DNA of 64,000 nucleotides from SVFI01 sp045535935 (GTDB lineage Bacteria > Bacillota > Clostridia > Lachnospirales > Lachnospiraceae): the NCBI GenBank assembly GCA_045535935.1, contig JAZSMO010000046.1, positions 1 to 64,000 on the forward strand, in the 5' to 3' direction. The position numbers and the translations under genes are program-made. How positions within the stretch are numbered: the stretch's first letter is position 1; each line of letters starts with the position of its first letter. Below are positions 61,703 to 64,000 of the stretch, piece by piece. The notes under the pieces were generated by a model. That model had not been told where the DNA came from. It was given only the letters and a program-made list of their open reading frames with translations, and searched no databases.

Positions 61703-61731
61703 AATATATGCGAAAGAACAGGTTGCCATTC
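61703..61731 (-). promoter_or_regulatory. Possible sigma-E-type promoter of spoIID
   Basis: CATATATT (61710-61703, minus) with GAATGGC 14 bases upstream (61731-61725). The -10 is close to sigma-E consensus; the -35 is weaker. Confidence 0.4.
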
Positions 61732-61737
61732 ACAACA

Positions 61738-61765
61738 AAAGAGGTTGCCCTAAGACAACCTCTTT
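61738..61765 (-). terminator. Terminator of the EF-hand-like gene
   Basis: AAAGAGGTTG (61738-61747) pairs with CAACCTCTTT (61756-61765), followed by TTGTTG on the minus strand. Confidence 0.8.
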
Positions 61766-61781
61766 CCCTATCTTTTCTTTT

Positions 61782-62891
61782 TTATTGTGCCAGATCCAGT
61801 TGCTGCATGGTTCCGACATTTCCGTTTTCATACAGGAAGATTCCCGTGGAGCGAATTCTTCCGTTGGCCTGATTGTCCTTGAGAGAATTCAAAGAAAAAT
61901 CTGTGGCCGCCCTCTGCAGACACATTGCCCCCACACCCGCTTCTTTCAAGGTGTAGAGCTCGTCATTTCCGTTTTCATCCTTTGCCCAGACAAGCAATTT
62001 TTCAAAAATCGCATCGTTCTCATCAATCCAACCGTTTCCGTCCTCATCGTACTGTGAAAGATCTGCAAAACCATCTCCGCTCTTTGTTCCGAAAAGTTCA
62101 GAACCATCGTTGATCACTCCGTCTCCGTTTTTATCCAATGCCAGAAAACCGTTACCGCCTCCTAACTGCGAAATGCTTTCTTTGATCCCGTCACAATCCA
62201 GATCAAACTCAAATTTCTGATCAGACAATGTTGTCATAGCAGTATCCAGATTGATGACAAGCGGATCGGTCATCTGCACAAATTCACCGACGGATGTCGT
62301 CTGCGCATATTCCTGAAAACGACGACTCATGGAAAGTCCTAAATTGAAATTAATCTCTCTTCCGTCGGATGTCCGAACTGTTCCGACTGTGCTGAACTGC
62401 GTCTGCTCTATCTCTTCATGATAATAGCTCATATTCAGCTTAAATTGCCCGAAATTGTAGGTCCCTCCGGTATTTGCGATGTTCTGCACCTGATTATTCC
62501 CCGGGTAGTTATTTGCATAACCGTTCATGTAGTCCGTTGCCGGACCCTCGGATTTTCCTCTTCCGGCTCCGATGTTGGAATAGAGCCACCTTATGAGATA
62601 CTGCACACACATTTCCCGAATAGACTGCAACGTCTTCTTCTCGCTGACAGAAGAAATAGACGACGTCTTATAGGTTGCTCTGCTCGCTATCACGCGGCTG
62701 TTTTCGTCAAGCAGGAAATTGCCGCTCTCATCCTGCGTCCCGGTATTAAGTAAGTCTGAAAAGTTATCCTTTTCTAATTCACGTCCTTGAGAAACAGTCA
62801 TGTCTACCAGGCTGACATTGGCTGTTTTTTTGGTCACAGAAGAATATCTTCTGGCGGATTCCATTCCTATCATACTGGAATCAATCTTCAA
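61782..62891 (-). CDS. EF-hand-like calcium-binding protein, unknown function
   Basis: 369 residues, no signal peptide. The middle-to-C-terminal part holds repeated D-x-D-x-D-G loops: FDLDCDGIKESIS, LDKNGDGVINDGSELFG, YDEDGNGWIDENDAIFEKLL, then VWAKDENGNDELYTLKEAGV. The N-terminal half has MIGMESARRYSSVTKKTANV and polar, Ser/Thr-rich sequence. The loop set matches a Clostridia family that resembles the C-terminal part of RTX/VCBS-like proteins. Role unknown. Single-gene unit with terminator. Confidence 0.75.
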   Translation of the reverse strand: MKIDSSMIGMESARRYSSVTKKTANVSLVDMTVSQGRELEKDNFSDLLNTGTQDESGNFLLDENSRVIASRATYKTSSISSVSEKKTLQSIREMCVQYLIRWLYSNIGAGRGKSEGPATDYMNGYANNYPGNNQVQNIANTGGTYNFGQFKLNMSYYHEEIEQTQFSTVGTVRTSDGREINFNLGLSMSRRFQEYAQTTSVGEFVQMTDPLVINLDTAMTTLSDQKFEFDLDCDGIKESISQLGGGNGFLALDKNGDGVINDGSELFGTKSGDGFADLSQYDEDGNGWIDENDAIFEKLLVWAKDENGNDELYTLKEAGVGAMCLQRAATDFSLNSLKDNQANGRIRSTGIFLYENGNVGTMQQLDLAQ

Positions 62892-62983
62892 ATAGTCCCT
62901 CCTTAGTTTATAATAGGAAATCAGTTATCAACCGTGTAACCTCTGCAGTATTTATATCGGCTGAATTTAAATATATTTTAGAA

Positions 62984-63037
62984 TAAAAAAGAAGCCCTTG
63001 CTTACGGAGTTGTGTTCTCCGCTTGCAAAAGCTTCTT
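62984..63037 (-). terminator. Terminator of the aconitase-family gene
   Basis: Outer arms AAGAAGC (62989-62995) and GCTTCTT (63031-63037), inner arms CGGAG (63005) and CTCCG (63017); on the minus strand TTTTATTC follows. Confidence 0.8.
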
Positions 63038-63042
63038 AATTC

Positions 63043-64000
63043 TTAAATTCTGTTATAGTTGATGAGACAACCCTTCAGGATGATTTCTCTCTCCTCGTCG
63101 GTGAGGCCGCCCAGTGTCATTGTGAACTCTACAAGCTCATCTTTTACAACGTAAGCCTTAATCTCATCCCATTTCTCTTCCACTGCCTTCTTGATATCCG
63201 GAATGAAGATGTAATCCAGATTTTCAAACGGAAGCTCGCCCTCCGGAATGATGAACGGAAGCATACCCCAGTTGATGAGGTTGGAACGATATCTCTTGGT
63301 TGCATACTCGTTGGCAATGTTCGCCCATCCGCCGAGTACCTTCTGACAGCTTGCAGCCTGCTCACGCGCAGAACCGTCACCCGGTTTTACCGCAAAGATA
63401 GTGGAACCGATACCAAAAGTCTCGTGAGTAAGCTCTGGGAAACTTTCTTTGATCTTGTCCATCACCGGCTTGATCTCCGGAAGGATCTGACAAGGTTTTT
63501 CTGTCTCCTGACCTGCAATCATGGCCTCTCTCGCTTTTTCTGCCGCCTGTACTTCCTTCGCACGACCAACATACTGCGGATCTTTTCTGGAAAGTGTAAA
63601 TTCAGCAAGTCCGAGCGGGTTGGAACGGTAAGAAGATGTTTCACCGGACGGAATAAGCTCATCTGTCGTCGTAACCGGATCGTGAATCTCGGAAACTACT
63701 TTCAAAACAAGATTGTCTGTCAATGCTACCATAGCCGGCCAGTCTTTGATGTTCGGACCAAACTGGATCTCAACCGAAGGATCAGCCACACCCTTGGAAT
63801 CAAATACGCGGTTTGCGTAAATATTAGCATCGTAATGATATTTGTATTTGCCGATCTCACCGTCAAAATCGGTAGCTGCAGTTAACTGACCTTTGTTTGC
63901 TGCGGTTGCTGCGATGGAACGCGCATCCATAAGTGCAACAGAAGAAATCTGTCCGTTCTGAAGCTTAGAACCTTCACGGTTCGGGAAGTTACGTGTCGAA
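63043..64000 (-). CDS. Aconitase-family hydratase, N-terminal part beyond window
   Basis: The visible 318 codons are the C-terminal part of an aconitase-like enzyme; the frame is still open at the window edge. STRNFPNREGSKLQNGQISS is the conserved NF-x-x-R-x-G substrate segment leading into the swivel domain, and YRSNLINWGMLPFIIPEG is the domain-4 arginine site. Clostridial members are ~750 residues and act as aconitate hydratase. The 3Fe/4Fe cluster cysteines would lie outside the window. Confidence 0.88.
   Translation of the reverse strand, partial: STRNFPNREGSKLQNGQISSVALMDARSIAATAANKGQLTAATDFDGEIGKYKYHYDANIYANRVFDSKGVADPSVEIQFGPNIKDWPAMVALTDNLVLKVVSEIHDPVTTTDELIPSGETSSYRSNPLGLAEFTLSRKDPQYVGRAKEVQAAEKAREAMIAGQETEKPCQILPEIKPVMDKIKESFPELTHETFGIGSTIFAVKPGDGSAREQAASCQKVLGGWANIANEYATKRYRSNLINWGMLPFIIPEGELPFENLDYIFIPDIKKAVEEKWDEIKAYVVKDELVEFTMTLGGLTDEEREIILKGCLINYNRI

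Noticed and set aside
1..64000. tRNA, rRNA or CRISPR array
   Set aside because: No T-loop plus acceptor pairing, rRNA segment, or regularly spaced repeats were noticed while reading both strands; a covariance-model scan would be needed to exclude short RNAs.

Overview
The window reads as chromosome of an endospore-forming, gut-type Clostridia, most likely Lachnospiraceae. The evidence is low-to-moderate GC, AGGAG-type ribosome sites, sporulation genes (spoIIID, spoIID, a spoIIQ-like gene, a SPOCS/LysM coat protein), a bile salt hydrolase, a GH5 cellulase lipoprotein and several small Clostridia-specific families. No rRNA, tRNA or CRISPR array was recognised. Most genes lie on the minus strand.

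Layout. 1-9.6 kb: guaA (cut by the window edge, with a shrunken amidotransferase domain), a CapA-like lipoprotein, purC, and the NAD block nadB-nadC-niaR diverging from nadA, then a HAD phosphatase and nagB. 9.8-22.4 kb: a CofE-like protein, a symporter remnant, a thiol-redox trio (TlpA lipoprotein, CXXC membrane peptide, polyferredoxin), Na/Pi cotransporter plus GH5, PadR-DUF2812, xpt, and a glutamate-cysteine-ligase/ATP-grasp fusion beside a MATE exporter. 22.4-31.0 kb: an AT-rich defence island. It holds a 1429-residue NACHT ATPase preceded by what looks like a complete ribosome-controlled attenuator (leader peptide overlapping a terminator), then a 5-methylcytosine restriction-modification operon with Vsr. 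31-39.7 kb: a glycosylase operon, spoIIID, an ORF6N/PLD-like gene associated with odd palindromes, and a string of small accessory genes with decay (truncated VOC gene, frameshifted PAS fragment).

39.8-50.4 kb: a TPM-domain protein, bile salt hydrolase, CarD, NlpC/P60 hydrolase, a trigger-factor-like lipoprotein, murI, GntR-ispE and a spore coat-type protein. 50.4-58.6 kb: pyrC-pyrK-pyrD, plsC, and ddl-murF behind a degenerate GH9-like lipoprotein. 58.6-64 kb: spoIID, the spoIIQ-like gene and an amidohydrolase, an EF-hand-like protein, and an aconitase-family hydratase cut by the right edge.

How it fits together: core purine, pyrimidine, NAD, isoprenoid and cell-wall precursor genes are interleaved with sporulation genes, and two compartments (22-31 kb and 33-39.7 kb) carry accessory, probably acquired, DNA. 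The items most worth following are the attenuator in front of the NACHT gene, the ligase fusion next to a MATE exporter, the GMP synthase without a catalytic cysteine, the ORF6N palindromes, and a hairpin between pyrD and the coat gene that combines terminator, sigma-E-like promoter and ribosome site.
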